DNA from: Carettochelys insculpta
Lineage: Eukaryota; Chordata; Testudines; Carettochelyidae
Assembly (NCBI RefSeq): GCF_033958435.1
Contig: NC_134161.1
Span: forward strand, 3,100,001 to 3,164,000
Length of the DNA stretch: 64,000 bases
Direction of reading: 5' to 3'
The first letter of the stretch is position 1, and the number at the start of each line of letters is the position of its first letter. Shown here in pieces: positions 12,282-24,255 of the stretch. The notes beneath the pieces were generated by a model that was not told the DNA's origin, did no database searches, and saw only the letters and a program-made list of their open reading frames with translations. A program made the position numbers and the translations under genes.

Positions 12282-15068
12282 CAATCTAAATGGACCAGGC
12301 CTCCAGCTGCCACTCTTGCTGAGTAGTAACAGTGGCAGCCAAAAGGCCAGGGCCCTTTTGAAATGCGGGGCCCCAGGGCAACTGCCACCTCCGCCCCCCC
12401 ATCGGCAGGTCTCTCTCTGGGGAGAGGGGATTCAATCGCAAACTAAGCAGCCCAGTGCAATGTTAGTTATTTTTAAAAACAGCCACAGCTCCTGCTACAA
12501 ACACTGTTAGCTACGCTCTGTGTCTCCTTCCACCTACCCCAGTGCTAAATACTATCGCCTCCCTTCTCTGACCAAGAAGTCGGAGCTAACGGCCCTGGGC
12601 AGAGGTGATGGTGGCGAGACACCACAGAAAGTCGGTGCAATGACAAACAGTGCTAATTCCTGGAACTGCCAGCAGGAGGGACCCCAGCCACAAGTCGAAA
12701 CCTCTCACGTGGTCCGTATTATAACATAATATAGGTAATTCATAGGTCTTAGCCACACAAGCACACATCCGCAGCCCTGGCATAGGGCTCTGCATGTTGA
12801 TTTTGAGCCAAAATGACGAACAAAACGGGAGAAGCTGATACTACCTGCATCCATGCTGGGGATAAATAAAGAACTTGAGTCAAGTTTTCAAAATGTTTCA
12901 GATCCATTGGAATGAAAGATGCCAACACAAATAGAAAAATATAATTCTTATTATCTTACTGGATTGCTGTTCCCCTCTCCTCTCTGCCACTAAGCAAGGC
13001 TGTCAGAGGCCTAGGTGTTTTGCTTTGGATGGTGTGTTTGGTTCTAACCGACAGCAATTTGTAGTAGCTCAGAGCCAGCTTCACCCTGTGCTGCGCTCAT
13101 AAATTAATCTCTCGGGCTTCGGAACACTCCCACGGCACTTTATTTACACATTAGTAGTAGTAATAATAATACTAGAAAAGCAAGACAAGTTCTGGTAATG
13201 TTCAACAATGGTCTGAAATAAAAGCAGAAAAATGCAAAAGCCTGACTCAGTGCCTGGAACTAATTATGTCCATTTGGTGTAGGACGTTTAGTTCTTTTCT
13301 TTCCAGGTACCATTTTAAGATGATGTTTTCTTTTCTTCTATACTGTTTCACTCAATAAAAACATCTGGCAGAGCAAACAGCGAAGTTGCTTTGATTTCTT
13401 TATAGTTATTGTCACTTACATTATTGTTTTCTTTAATTGTTGGACTATTTTAGGGAAGTGATGCAGGGTTATATTTATTATTTACGGCTGTGGTGACAAC
13501 AAGGTGTTTGTTTCAAGCTCTTAAACCAAACAAACAATTCTAGTTTGAAAGGACAGGTTGCAGTGGTAATACAGACTTGATCCACCTTCAAAACAAAATG
13601 CTGCCCAACCCCATAAAACCCAAGATATTTCCTCCCTCTGCCCCATCTCTCGGGAAGATGTTTAGGTACTCAACCTTTGCAGCGAGCCCTGGAAGTCCAC
13701 CAGAAGCATACAGTCCAGAGATGAAAGATCTTGGATACATGGGGGCCAGCCCTTCGACTATAATAAATCCATTTAACTCTGCCACCTCCATTGCTTCAGG
13801 CTTTACATCCAGAACCCGAAGTGTTAATGATAATGGCCTCTGCTATGTCTGTGCAATTCTCACTGAACTATCCTGCAAGGAGGGCTTGAATCAAAGCCCA
13901 CTGAAGTGCACGCAGAGACTCACACTGGTCTAAACAAGATCCTTAGAATTCCTTAGAAGCTGCTGCGATGAGTTTTGGATTTTTTCTGTTGATTTTTGCC
14001 TTCTTTTTAGAGCCCTTGGAGGAGATGATCAGTGTAAGTCTAGACCCGTGTGTGTGCTGAGGAAGAGACCTTGCTAATTTTCTCTCTGTTTTCTGAGCTG
14101 TCTCACTCTACCTGTTCACAGGGGAGCAAGCAGCCTTTATTATGAGACCATCTTCTCAGAACAGCCAACGGACAGCTGCCACCCATTATTTTGAAAAATC
14201 TTTGAAGGTGCTGGCAACTAGCAAAAAAGCAGCCCAATCAAAACTTAAGATGACTCTCCTGGCCTCTGTGTGTGTGTGTTTCTTCCCAGACCATGACCAT
14301 TTGAACATGAGCAAATGCTGAGGAATAATAAAATGCAGAAAAGTAGTATGCCATTCACTGGGTTGGAAGAGGGAAAGAGACCATTAATGCTAAGCTTCAG
14401 CCTGTGGAACACAAAAAACGGTATTAAAGGATTTGCTTTTCATGACCATAATTCAGAGTTAATGTACATTTGATGTTTAATGTATGAGGCACAAGTGATT
14501 TCAAACTGGCATGGCCTTTTCTAAATAGTATTTTAATCTAAGAGTTTGGGTTTTGGTTTTGGTTTTTTTCCTAAGGTTCAGACTGTCAGACAAGAGGAGA
14601 AAAAAATTAAGGCGAAGCTAGGTGTGAGAATCCAATCTGGGCATAGGCTTTTGTTCTGTCTTTTATTGAGGTTTTACCTCTAATCTTTGCCTTTTTGATG
14701 CAATTTAAGATTAAGGAAATGAAAGGCAAGGCTTCCTGGGAACAGTTATACAAACAGAACCGCCATGAGGCATTCGACAGACAGTTTTGTAAAGGGTTTG
14801 AGCTGCTTTCCCTGGGAATGACGAGGCCCAGAGGTGAGCAGCATCGCATGTGTCTGCTTCTGGAGATTGGAAAAGGAAGTTTCCTGTGGCTGATGCTCAG
14901 AGATGAGACAAATGCCACAAACACTGTCCTTGTCTTGAATTCAGACATGCACCCACAGAGACAATAAGTTCAAATTTAATACTGTGGCTTAGTACATATG
15001 TGATCTTCTCCCTCTTTTCAGTCTCTCCCCAAGCCCTGACTTAAGGAAACTACTTGATCATGTGGGAC
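12279..15068. other. mostly unique DNA, no clear gene
   Basis: The first 150 bp is another copy of the GC-rich repeat (12297-12430). The rest has no recognisable repeat. A 204-bp stretch at 13588-13791 is open on both strands, and a possible 23-nt microexon lies at 14011-14033. Both are treated as findings, not genes. Confidence 0.3.
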
Positions 15069-15262
15069 ACCAATGTTCCCTCAAATTTTTCCAGAAATGT
15101 GCAGAATAAATGTTATGTGCACCGAGGCAGGTGCAAAGTGCACCACCTGCAGAAAGACATGCCGTTGGAGGTGGTGGCTGTGAGAGCTCTGCTAATCAGC
15201 TGGGCAGCATTTGAATCTCTCCTGGTTGGCTGCCCAAGTGCACAGCTTACATGGAACACTGC
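15069..15262 (-). mobile_element. 'GTGTTCC' small DNA transposon copy (G family)
   Basis: Read on the minus strand, it begins AGTGTTCCATGTAAGCTGTG and carries CCTCGGTGCACATAACATTT before ending in GAGGGAACATTGG. The same landmarks occur in the same order at 20048-20228 and 25038-25200, and partly at 55079-55191. The ends (AGTGTTCC and GGAACATT) are inverted copies. It carries no coding capacity. The class is probably hAT, judged by ends only, because no clear flanking duplication remains. Confidence 0.6.
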
Positions 15263-15769
15263 AGAAATCACTATGTATCTTCCTGAATCAAGGCACCAGG
15301 AAAGGTCAGACCTGCCTGCTTGCACACAGCAAGAGGATTTCCTTCATAGGGCCACATCCAACACTCTGCGCAGTCACTCACTGACTTTAAAGACCCAATA
15401 TTGGGTTGGCCCCTCAAGCTGCAGGTTCCAGTGGTGTCCCAGCTCTCTCAATGCATGCAAGGTCAGTATATAACAGCAGCATGCAATACTCTGCCTCAGT
15501 TCCCACCAGACGTGCTAAAATATGCTGGGCTAGATCCAGTTATGCTGGAACTCCATTGACTATGCCATAAATTGGCACTTATGATGCTGTTTCTTGACCC
15601 AGTATTATCAGGGGACGGCTCCCCTAGCGCCCAGATGGTGAGCCTTCTGGTTCCAGGGTAATCCAAGCAAGAGAGAGAAATCGGGTTTTCACTCTGTGCA
15701 GCAGACTATTGCCAGCTTTGCTATGTACAAGTTACAGTTCTGCAGCTCTTGTGAAAACCAGGAGTCGCT

Positions 15770-15905
15770 AAGGCCCCGGGAATTTGATTAGGAGTCAGAA
15801 GACTGTGTTTTGTTCCTGGTTCTGCTCATGACTTTAGAGAAGTCATTTGTCTCCATGTTTCTTCTCCCACTTTTTGTCTATTGACACAGTAAGCACTTGG
15901 GGCAA
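15770..15905 (+). repeat. MIR-like / tRNA-derived SINE relic
   Basis: It carries the SINE phrase order GGAGTCAGAAGACTGTGTT, TTCCTGGTTCTGCTC, TGACTTTAGAGAAGTCA and TGTCTCCATGTTTC, all diverged. This matches the central domain shared by MIR and reptile tRNA-derived SINEs. No intact polymerase III promoter remains, so it is an inactive fossil. Confidence 0.5.
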
Positions 15906-17497
15906 GCAGTTACATATGTATTAGCTTAACACAGTGGGGTCTTTACCAGTTACTGTGATCAAAATAATAAAGGATAGTGTTCTGTTTACCATGTCTCTGA
16001 ATTGAATTGGGTGAAACACCACCGTCTCCCAGTGAGGATCTGCCAGCGTTTCTAGGCAGCCGTTAATTTCATTTGAATTCATCAAGTGTGACCCCTGAAA
16101 CATTGAGGGAACGAAGAGAAACCAATTGCTGCCAGACAAGCAATCTAAACTACCGGACTCACTTCATGTGGCCTTCTGATAAATAGGTGCTTCGTAGCCT
16201 TGCAAACAGGCATGTCATAAGCAGACGTCACAAAATAATTCTTACATAACTCTGACATTTGTTTGGGACCAGTTGCAACCTCAGAACTTGGATCAGGAAG
16301 TGATATCTTTGTGTTCTGGGCATAGCTTCAAAGTGGCCATTCATTTCTGGAGACTCAGATTTTTCAAGAGGAAGAAAGATTTTAAGGCAACTGTAATTTT
16401 ACAACCTTTTGCCTTTCAGATAAACAATTTGTCTGGAGCTGTTTCAAATCAACTTTTTAAAAACAATACCCAAAAAGGGAAGAAAATTTTACTTTCTGTC
16501 CTTTGGGAATCGAAGCTTAAAAAAAAAGTTTCAGAAATTAAAAGTCGAAAAGAACATGGATCTGATCCATTTTTTTAACTTATCTGTTCGCAATGGACAT
16601 GCCTCACCACAGGGCCCTTGCCTTCTTATTTTTCTGTCCTGCACCTAAAAATATGCATTGTGCAAGCTGCACCTTTCTTTCTTTAAACTTGAAATAATTT
16701 TCTCAGATCAAGAACTGGCAAATAAAAATGAGTCCTGAAAAATCGAAACAATATCTATATTATATATATTTATGTATATTTCTACAGCACATCCATTCTA
16801 CAGGGCAATCCAAGCAAGAGTCATTAATTCCAGAAAACTGTTTTTGGCATTTTGCAGCTTTGACACTGTCTTTCATCAGAATTTTTAATTTGGACCTAAA
16901 CTAATGAGCAACATTCCCATGATTATTTTCCGGAATGTCAGTCTCTTCTACTTGTAAACATTGGTGAATGCAATTCATCACATTGATCTGTATTTCCTAC
17001 CTGTCACTACACAAATTGTACTGCTGTCTCTCACCTTTGCCCCCAATACACCAACACTTTAATTATATCTCATAATTTCATTGATTTTCCCACAGGCTGA
17101 TTTTTGTTTTTCCGTTACTAGAGACACAAGTAACAGTAGAACAGGTATCCACCTTCAAAGACATATCCACCAAGCTGTGATTAATGAGCTCCCTTGTTGA
17201 CAACGTGGCTGATCATGGACTGTTAAAGTCAATGAGAGTTTTGCCATCTATTTCAGTGAGCCGTGTGGGTCTCAGATCAGCAGAGGGGCCAGGAATTGCA
17301 TGAGCCATAGTAACTGGTCTGACTGCTGATGTCAAAGGAAAGATTTCTATTGACTTCAGTGCACTTGGGATCAAATCTTTAAAGTCAGTCCATACAGATC
17401 ATATTTGAAGTGCAGTAGGGGGTGCAGAGCAGCGTCTGTAGAAAGCTGTCACTACCTCTGTGTATCCTACAGCACCCAGAACAAGCACAATGCAGTT
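15906..17497. other. unique AT-rich DNA
   Basis: There is no repeat or gene I can name. An open frame at 16273-16578 is lysine and phenylalanine rich because the DNA is A/T rich. It lacks splice signals or protein-like features. Confidence 0.35.
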
Positions 17498-17533
17498 TAT
17501 AAGGCCGGAAGAAACCATTGTGATCATCTAGTC
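17498..17533 (-). mobile_element. CR1 LINE 3' end fragment
   Basis: The sequence ATAAGGCCGGAAGAAACCATTGTGATCATCTAGTC reads antisense to the familiar CR1 tail of reptiles and birds. It is cut at 17533 by the hAT element that follows. It resumes weakly after 17873, in the text beginning TGAGCTCTTTGTAC. Confidence 0.6.
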
Positions 17534-17865
17534 TGGGGGTGAGCAAACTTTCTACATCAGTCCTCCTTTCATCCCTGCCATTTACCGGAGCCCCTCAACC
17601 TATCTAATGTAATCCAAACCAATGGAAATGTTGATTATGTTCACATGGAAAAAAAAATAAGTCCATGGAATGTAAAAACTTTAAAATCATTATAGAAATG
17701 TGAATACACACGCATACAAACAGTAACACACACAAAAACAGTAACATATTTTAACATTTTTAATAAGATGGATGAGCCTGAGACCCAGCAGCCGATTGCG
17801 CTTCTACCCCCCTTACAAAATTTCATGCCCCCAAAGGGGGCCTGCTCCCTGCTTTGTCCACCCTG
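17534..17865. mobile_element. hAT-type non-autonomous element inside CR1
   Basis: The ends are TGGGGGTGAGCAAAC and CTTTGTCCACCCTG, an inverted pair close to the CAGGGGTGGGCAAAC termini of hAT elements. The flanking octamers ATCTAGTC (17526-17533) and ATCGAGTC (17866-17873) match at 7 of 8 positions, the duplication length of hAT transposition. It landed in a CR1 fragment and so is younger than it. It has no transposase frame. Confidence 0.75.
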
Positions 17866-17873
17866 ATCGAGTC

Positions 17874-20047
17874 TGAGCTCTTTGTACTTCTCTCTCCAGG
17901 GCAATCAGTTCATCAGCTTTCACTGTAAAAGAAGAGCTAGGTATCAAGAATAAACAATGCCCTGCCCCCAAATAAAGTAGAATCCAGTTCCCTAGGAAAA
18001 TGTTAATTGTCTAGCACATTTGCTTTCAGTGTGACTCTGATTCTAGTTCCCCTGACCAGGCCAGGCCTTTTGCTGCTCTGTAGGCTTCTTAGGTTTCCAC
18101 CCTTCCAAGTTTTCCCCATGGAATCCTCAGTGCTGTGAGCTTAGCATGACATCACTGGTAATGAGATTGGCAGCAAGAGCCCATTAGCTAACAGTTCACT
18201 TTTGTGGTCCTGGAAATCTAATTGGCTGCAGAATCCAAGAAGAAATGTCCTTGCTCTCCCCTTTTAAGCTGGCAGTCATTTTCATCCTCCTGGGATTCTG
18301 CTTCTGGTCACTGATTCCTCTAGGACACTCACTATGGCCACGGAAGAATTTCCGACATGCCTAATTTGGTGTATTAAAAAGCATAAGGCATATTGTATTT
18401 GAAAGGCAGCAGAAATCCTGCTCCAAAACTGAACTCCGGTAGGAAAGAAAGGCAGCTCACTAATGGATTGAAAACATTCTTGTCCTATTATCCATGCCAT
18501 ATGGGAGAACTTGGGTCTTGGTTTCCAGGTCTGGTTTCATGGCTACTGAGCTACATACAAGATTTGGTTGCTGCTGATGTTTTTAGAATTGATCCGCCTT
18601 AAAAATACAGTAAGAGACCTGTGGAGTCACTGACCTGAGAGTTAACCTCTTTCTTCTCTTACTTCTCAGCAAACCAAGAACTGTAGTTCCAGTATGGACC
18701 TTGTAGGGCCTCCAAATAGACCTAAATTATCACCAAGCAAATGCCCCTCTAAAAAATTAATATTTAGGGGGATTGAGTGTCTGATAAAGGGGTTTGAGGT
18801 GCCACCTGGCACCACTGCCAGTTCTCGTCAGCTCTCAGAAACATTCTGTTAGTAGGCTGGATGACTCGGGAGATTCATGGTAGTGCCTTTTCTCTTTTCT
18901 TGTCTACAGCGGTGTCAGGTTCAAGAGTGACCAAGGCAAAAAGGAACTGAAAACTGCTCTCAGCTTTGCCTGTTGGGTTTCCCACGTGAAATGTGTTGAC
19001 GCTCAGGTGTGCAGCTGTGAGTGTCACAGAACAACTGTCCAGGGCTGGTAACACACATCTCTGGACCCTGGGCAAGGCGGGGGAACTCAGCTCTGGAGCC
19101 CCAGAAGGGGCAGGCTTCTGACAGACAGGGTGGGACTGCAGGACTAGCCTCCAGCACCCAGCCTTCAGCAATGCCCAGACTCAGGGGGGTAATTTAAAGG
19201 GCTCTGGATTCCAGCTGCTACTGCTGCCATGGCAGCAGTGATAGCAGCTTAGAGGTCTTGGTCCTTTCGAATCATCGGGCCCCATGACAGCAACCACCTT
19301 CTTCACATCTCTGCGATGCTGCAACTGGCCCTCCCTTTAGTAACCTCCCCAAAGGGCCCAAGAGCTAAAACCACCATTTAGATTGAACTGGGTTCTCCCT
19401 TTTAGAGGTGGCCCCTGGTGTATGGCACTAGTCAGCCCATTAATGGGGCACTGGGTGAGAAGCTGGCCATGCACCTGACAAATAACTAGAGACAGCTTCA
19501 GTGCCTAGCTCTGTACATTGCGCACCAAAGTTTTAAAAGCCATTATGCCTTCCTCCTGCATTTCCAAAGCACCTTGAGGCTAGGTACTGGCCATCATTAC
19601 ACCCAGGCCTGCTGAGAGGGGCAAGGAAAGGAGGGTGACTGCCCTGAGGCCTGGTGATTCAAAAGGGCCCAGAGCCCCCAGCCCTTTAAATCACCACTGG
19701 AGTGCCACACAGCACACTCCAGGCAGTGCTGGGGACTGGGGTGAGAGTGCCCACCTCAGTCTGGGCAGTGCTGGGGCCTGGCTGTCCTGCCTCCGGTCCT
19801 GCCCCTTCCAGAAGCATGTTGCTGTCTCCCTTCTTGTCCAGGGCCTACTAAATTGTTGGGTTCCCTGACAACACCTCTATTTTTCAGACTCAGTTAGGAG
19901 GGAACAGCACAAAGGAGCCATTACCAGCTCCTGACTTCCTCCTTCCAAACTACCTGTCTTTGTTACCTTGGCGGGAGCGACGCCCGAGGCAGATAGCCCC
20001 ACCAAATGGATATTAAGTTCACGGCCCTTTCTAATTTTTCTGTTTTA
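17874..20047. other. mixed unique DNA with GC-rich repeat pieces
   Basis: About 19185-19310 and 19640-19760 are further fragments of the GC-rich family seen at 11650-11960. The remainder shows no recognisable repeat or exon. Overlapping minus-strand frames at 18875-19171 lack any protein-like character. Confidence 0.3.
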
Positions 20048-20228
20048 CAGTGTTCCCTGAAAGCTGAGCCACTCGGATGCCCAGGAGAGATCCAGGTGCA
20101 GTCCAGCTGATGAGCAGAGCCCCACGGCAAGCAGCATATGTTTCTATTGTAGTGAACCTCTGCACATGCCTTGGTGCACATAACAAAATTTATTCTGCCC
20201 ACAAAAGTCAAAATTAGAAGGAACACTG
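20048..20228 (+). mobile_element. 'GTGTTCC' small DNA transposon copy (G family)
   Basis: It starts CAGTGTTCCCTGAAAGCTGA and ends AGAAGGAACACTG, perfect inverted ends of about 10 bp. It shares CTTGGTGCACATAACAAAAT with 25038-25200 and, in reverse, with 15069-15262. No coding sequence is present. Flanking octamers do not match. Confidence 0.65.
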
Positions 20229-21087
20229 GCCCCGACCCTTCCTCATGAGCCACAGGCTCTCCACACAATGCGGAGTATGGATTGCGACTTCCATCAGGAA
20301 GCCTCGCTCATGTGCCAAAAGCAAAGGGCCTTTCCTCATAATAGAAATGGCAAATGAAATTCCAGCTCAGTGCATCAAATTTTTAACGGAACTAGCAAAA
20401 TTCTCGTTTAAAAAATAATGATTTCCCCTCTGCCGTCTTTCTGCCAGCTGCAAGCAGCAAGTTTTCACAGTTTTCCCGGAGAAATTGATTTCTAAGCTGC
20501 AGAAGGAATCTGGATGTGCAAACCAAAAGTGGTTGGTACAACAGCAAATGAACTCGCTCCAGATCATGTCGGCGATGAAAACTGCTGATGGTCAACTTTT
20601 AGAGCTTTTTTTTTTTTTTCCCCTGGAGCTCTCAGGATGGAAGGGGAGGGAAGAGGGCAGGGGAAGCAGTTAAAGGTAATGCACCACCAGAGCTTTCATT
20701 TAAATAAAGAGCAAAGTTGCATTGTGCTCCATTGATTACCATTTTTTTCTGACTGTTGTGACATTTGCAGAGAGGCTAATTTATTCAAGCATGGAAATCT
20801 TTAAAAACTTAATTAAGTTATTTCTGTGATTTCCATGTCTTATTGTTTCGACTTCACATTTAACTTTAATTCTGGTTAATATTAAAAAAAAAAGAATATT
20901 TTATTTAAAAAAGAGAGAACCAGCGAGTAGAAAAATCCAATTTGTGTCATTCGTTGGCTTTGCTTCAGTGGGCCAGACTACTAGAAGATGGAGTCTGCTT
21001 TTATCTGCCTTGGAAGGAGGTGTGTTGTTCCTGCAGATGCACTATGAACCAACGCATTTGCCTCACTGTTGTCCCAGGGATATACTG
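20229..21087. other. AT-rich, possibly conserved non-coding DNA
   Basis: From about 20370 to 20930 the sequence is low in CpG, AT-rich and free of repeat hallmarks. A short frame at 20485-20673 reads sensibly for about 40 residues (lysine and glutamine rich) but lacks a splice donor. An enhancer-like conserved element or lineage-specific DNA are both possible. Confidence 0.3.
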
Positions 21088-21210
21088 GCAAGAGAGCAGG
21101 TTAGACAGACATCTGTCAGGGATGATGTAAATGGTGCTTGGTCCTGCCCTGAGTGCAGAGAACTGGACTTGATGATCTCTCAAGGTCCTTCCAGTTTTAT
21201 GATTCTATTA
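21088..21210 (+). mobile_element. CR1 LINE 3' end fragment
   Basis: The diagnostic order is AGGTTAGACAGACATCTGTC, AGGGATGATGTAAATGGTGC, GAACTGGACTTGATGATCTC, AAGGTCCTTCCAG and the terminal TATGATTCTATTA. This is the sense-strand CR1 3' untranslated region, ending in its short terminal repeat. It is 5'-truncated, as most CR1 copies are. Confidence 0.9.
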
Positions 21211-21954
21211 ATACCTCCTTTCATCTGGACAATGGCTTTTCCCTCACCCAGCTGGGACTGGCATTCCAGTCTCCTCTGAACCAGGCACGGGCCCCAGCAG
21301 AGACCTCAGAGAGCTGCTGCTCCCTGTTCTTTCTGACCCCCCTCTTGGCCATTAAACGGTAGCCGTTGTTATCCTTTGCCGCATCTCCTGGCCTGGTCCA
21401 CACTAAGGGCTGGTCCTGTGGAGGTAGCTCCTTTGGCTTCTCACTCACTGCTTTGGACCTCTCTGATCCTAGCCCACCTCTGCAACTAGGGAGTGAGTTT
21501 GTGGGGCCCACGCTGATCCAGGCATGCTGGCATCTCTCACATTTTGACAAGGTTGTCAAGGTAGCGAATCTCTTGGGGGTATGTTTGTTTGGTGTCTAGC
21601 ATGATGGAACCCCCGGCCCCGGCTCCTTTGGGGCCTCTACACACTGCTAACCGTAAATACTTTTACACCACCCAGGCAAGAGAATCTCCATTCCCCACTG
21701 GGTTCTGCCTCAGGGTTAGTCCAAACTCCAAACTTGGGTGGTAAAACTTTGCACAAGGGGAGTTTGAAGATACTGTGTCTCCCTAAATCCACTCAGCAGT
21801 CAGCGGGAGAGTGGTGAGTTAGACCCCACATATTCCACTGTAACCACAACACTCCAACTGCTTCCATAAAGAGCCAGCGAACAGCAACATGGAGGAGTGG
21901 GGCCATGGAAAGGAGCGCTTTCCCCCCATCTACCTATCTTACTTACATATTTGC

Positions 21955-22095
21955 ATTCCATTACTGTCGTATCCCAATACCAGAGAACTGAGGCACATAG
22001 TGACCCGGCGGCTTCTCTGAGTCTGTGGTGCAGCAGGCAATAAGACACAGGTCTCCTGCATCCTAATTTAACACCCAAACCCCAGACTGTCATTG
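21955..22095 (-). repeat. tRNA-derived/MIR-like SINE relic
   Basis: Read on the minus strand it gives ATGCAGGAGACCTGTGTCTT followed by GGTCACTATGTGCCTCAGTT. These are the usual core phrases of MIR-like and turtle tRNA-derived SINEs. It is diverged, with no intact A or B box. Confidence 0.55.
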
Positions 22096-22846
22096 TCAAA
22101 CACAGGACAGCTGAGTACTGTTGCTAATATCGATACGCATTTTAAAAACAGCTGGATCCATAACTGATGTGAAACACCTAGTGCTATAAGCTGTCCCAGT
22201 GGTGTCACTTAGAGATTATTGAAAAAAATAAAATAAAAAACCCCCACTGTCCAACATTCACTAAGCATTAGGCTGATTTCCGTGGGGCCTGCGAGTAAGA
22301 CATTCTGTATTCTCATTTCACTTCTGTATATTATTTTTGAGCAATTAGTCCCTGCCTCCTCTTGCACATCAAGAAGTTTAATAAGAGGAATTCATGGTGT
22401 CTCCTCAACACAATAATTCATGGTGTGGAATGTTCTGCTCTCATGACCATTGCTTTCTTCTGTTCCCCCACAGCACCCCCGTCTTTCTGGAGTTTGTTAC
22501 CAGGACTCTCATGATCTATTGACAGGAATAATAATTGCTCCCTTCCATCCGTATAGTCACCTGATGTGTCCTGGGATTGCATGTGGCATCAGCTTGGGAG
22601 GGTCAGTTCAATGCACTTGGGTTTCAGCTTGGCTTTGTTATTTAACTCACAGTGGGTATCAGAATGAATCTACTGCAGCTGCCCGTGATGGGATTTAATA
22701 TTCTTAATTTTACCTCTATAATTCCTGGGCTGCAAACTCCACCCTCAGCAACTAGAATCCATTATAAAAACACTGCCCAGGCTAGGTCTAGGATTTGAGA
22801 GGACTGTTGACTGAATGCCCACTGGCAATGAGATTTTGGTGACTAA
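22096..22846. other. no recognised feature
   Basis: The sequence looks unique. I see no repeat, exon or RNA gene. Confidence 0.35.
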
Positions 22847-23132
22847 GGCCTGGGCTACATCAGGGATCAAAGTTGAGCCCAGATATGCAATTCTAGCCAC
22901 ACCGCTAGCGTAGCTAGAATTGACATATCAGGATCAACTTTGTTCCCTGGAGTAAATCAGAGATCTTCAGGAATTCACCAGTGTCCCTTACTCCAGGCAG
23001 CAGCGTGGAGTTCCAGGGTTGACAGCCAAGCCCAGAGAGATTGATTTTGCTGTGTCTTCACACACATGGCAAAATTGATCCCCGGAAGATCGATTGCGGC
23101 GCATTGACCCCCCCATAAGTATAGACATGCCC
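22847..23132. mobile_element. small DNA transposon with TAA target duplication
   Basis: The element begins GGCCTGGGCTACATCAGG and ends TATAGACATGCCC. It is flanked by TAA at 22844-22846 and again at 23133-23135. Inside, TAGCCACACCGCTAGCGTAG forms a palindromic core, with GATCAACTTT-type blocks repeated in both orientations. A 3-bp TWA duplication and these ends fit a non-autonomous PIF/Harbinger-type element. That class is inferred, since no transposase is present. Confidence 0.65.
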
Positions 23133-23341
23133 TAAGTGCCTAAATCCTTTTTGAAAATGAGACATTGGCAGTGATCTTGGAATATTTTGCCTTCCTCTGC
23201 AGCATGTGGCTGTCAGGCCCATGCCAGGATTATCCAGGTGTACATATCTCACATCATCATTTCCCTGCTATTGCGTGGGCCTCAAGCCCTGGAGCACTTG
23301 GTTCCTTTTATTCTGTTCCTGTGTCACCTAACAGTCTAGTC

Positions 23342-23506
23342 CAGGAGTTCTCAACCTATTTACCATTGTGGTCCTCATATGGGTTATGTTGGCCATATCC
23401 ACACAATGTATATACTACCTGTATGGTCCCGAGGCTGCCCTGTGGTCTACAAGCTGTGTGCTGATTGGACCACAAGTGGCTTGCCGGCCGTGCTTAAGAA
23501 CCAATA
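23342..23506. mobile_element. hAT-type non-autonomous element
   Basis: It starts CAGGAGTTCTCAACCTATTT and ends GCTTAAGAACCAATA, inverted copies with decay. Octamers GTCTAGTC (23334-23341) and GTCTAGTT (23507-23514) match at 7 of 8 positions. Length is 165 bp, with no coding capacity. The ends and the 8-bp duplication support hAT transposition. Confidence 0.8.
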
Positions 23507-23702
23507 GTCTAGTTTTTGGTAGGCTGTAATACTTCACTCTAATTTCAGTTGCTGTCTTGGTGGTGATGGAAACCATGATACATTAAAGGACTAAATGAAC
23601 GGGTGGTTCTTACTGGCTCTAAATCCTGCTAATGAACTCCAAGAAGGCCCCTTAATTAGTTGGGCATTGCAACCTGAGCCCAGTAGTGACTGCATACCTT
23701 GA

Positions 23703-23943
23703 ACAGTCACAGAGAGGTAGCCATGTTAGTCTCTAGCTCCACAAAGCAAACGAGCAGTCCTGTAGCACTTTAAAGACTAACAAAATCATTTATTAGGTGA
23801 TGAGCTTTTGTGGGACAGACGCACCTCTTCAGATATTTTCCAGATCTGAAGAAGTGGCTCTGTCCCCTGAAAGCTCATCACCTAATGAATACTTATGTTA
23901 GTCTTTAAAGGCTTTTAAACAAGGACTGCTTGTTTGCTTTGTG
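23703..23943. mobile_element. palindromic retroelement tail, family B
   Basis: The unit is two inverted copies of one tail. The left arm has CAGTCCTGTAGCACTTTAAA through GATGAGCTTTTGTGGG; the right arm has CTGAAGAAGTGGCTCTGTCC through TTAGTCTTTAAAGGC. The two meet near 23835-23845. TACCTTGA at 23695-23702 recurs at 23944-23951 as a direct repeat. Family A (for example 57506-57706) has the same architecture, and the arms carry a CTGANGA...GAAA-like core. It is probably the terminal part of a Penelope-like element, by analogy with family A. Confidence 0.7.
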
Positions 23944-24069
23944 TACCTTGAGAGCTCAGGGCCTAACACTGTGTAGCAACTGGCAGTCCCAGAACAAGCA
24001 TCAGGGGCTGAACAGTTCAATGGAAACTGGTCGCTCATTTCTCATGATCCCTTAGCCAAGTGGTTTTGG

Positions 24070-24255
24070 CACTGGCCAAGCTGTCAGGAGACCCACATTC
24101 AATAAACTACCCTGCCACAGATCTCTCCGGTAAGTCATTTAGTTCCTGAGTTCCCACAGGTAAAAACAGTTGCACTTCTCTACCTAGCAGGGATGTCCTG
24201 GAATAAAGATTGTGAGGTGCTCAGATACTAGAATAATGGGACCATTGAATCCAAG
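24070..24255 (+). repeat. tRNA-derived/MIR-like SINE relic
   Basis: The phrases are CAGGAGACCCACATTCAAT, GTAAGTCATTTAGTTCCTGA, ATTGTGAGGTGCTCAGATAC and AAGGCTAGATAGATGAATAG. They follow the order of the SINE core and 3' end in turtles. It is too diverged to be active. Confidence 0.55.

Noticed and set aside
13577..13933. Nuclear mitochondrial insertion near 13.6 kb
   Set aside because: The peptide was compared from memory with ND1 and COX1 patterns and did not fit.
14607..14967. Opposed frames of 113 and 90 codons
   Set aside because: Both lack splice signals and domains; opposed open frames in the same DNA are typical of chance.
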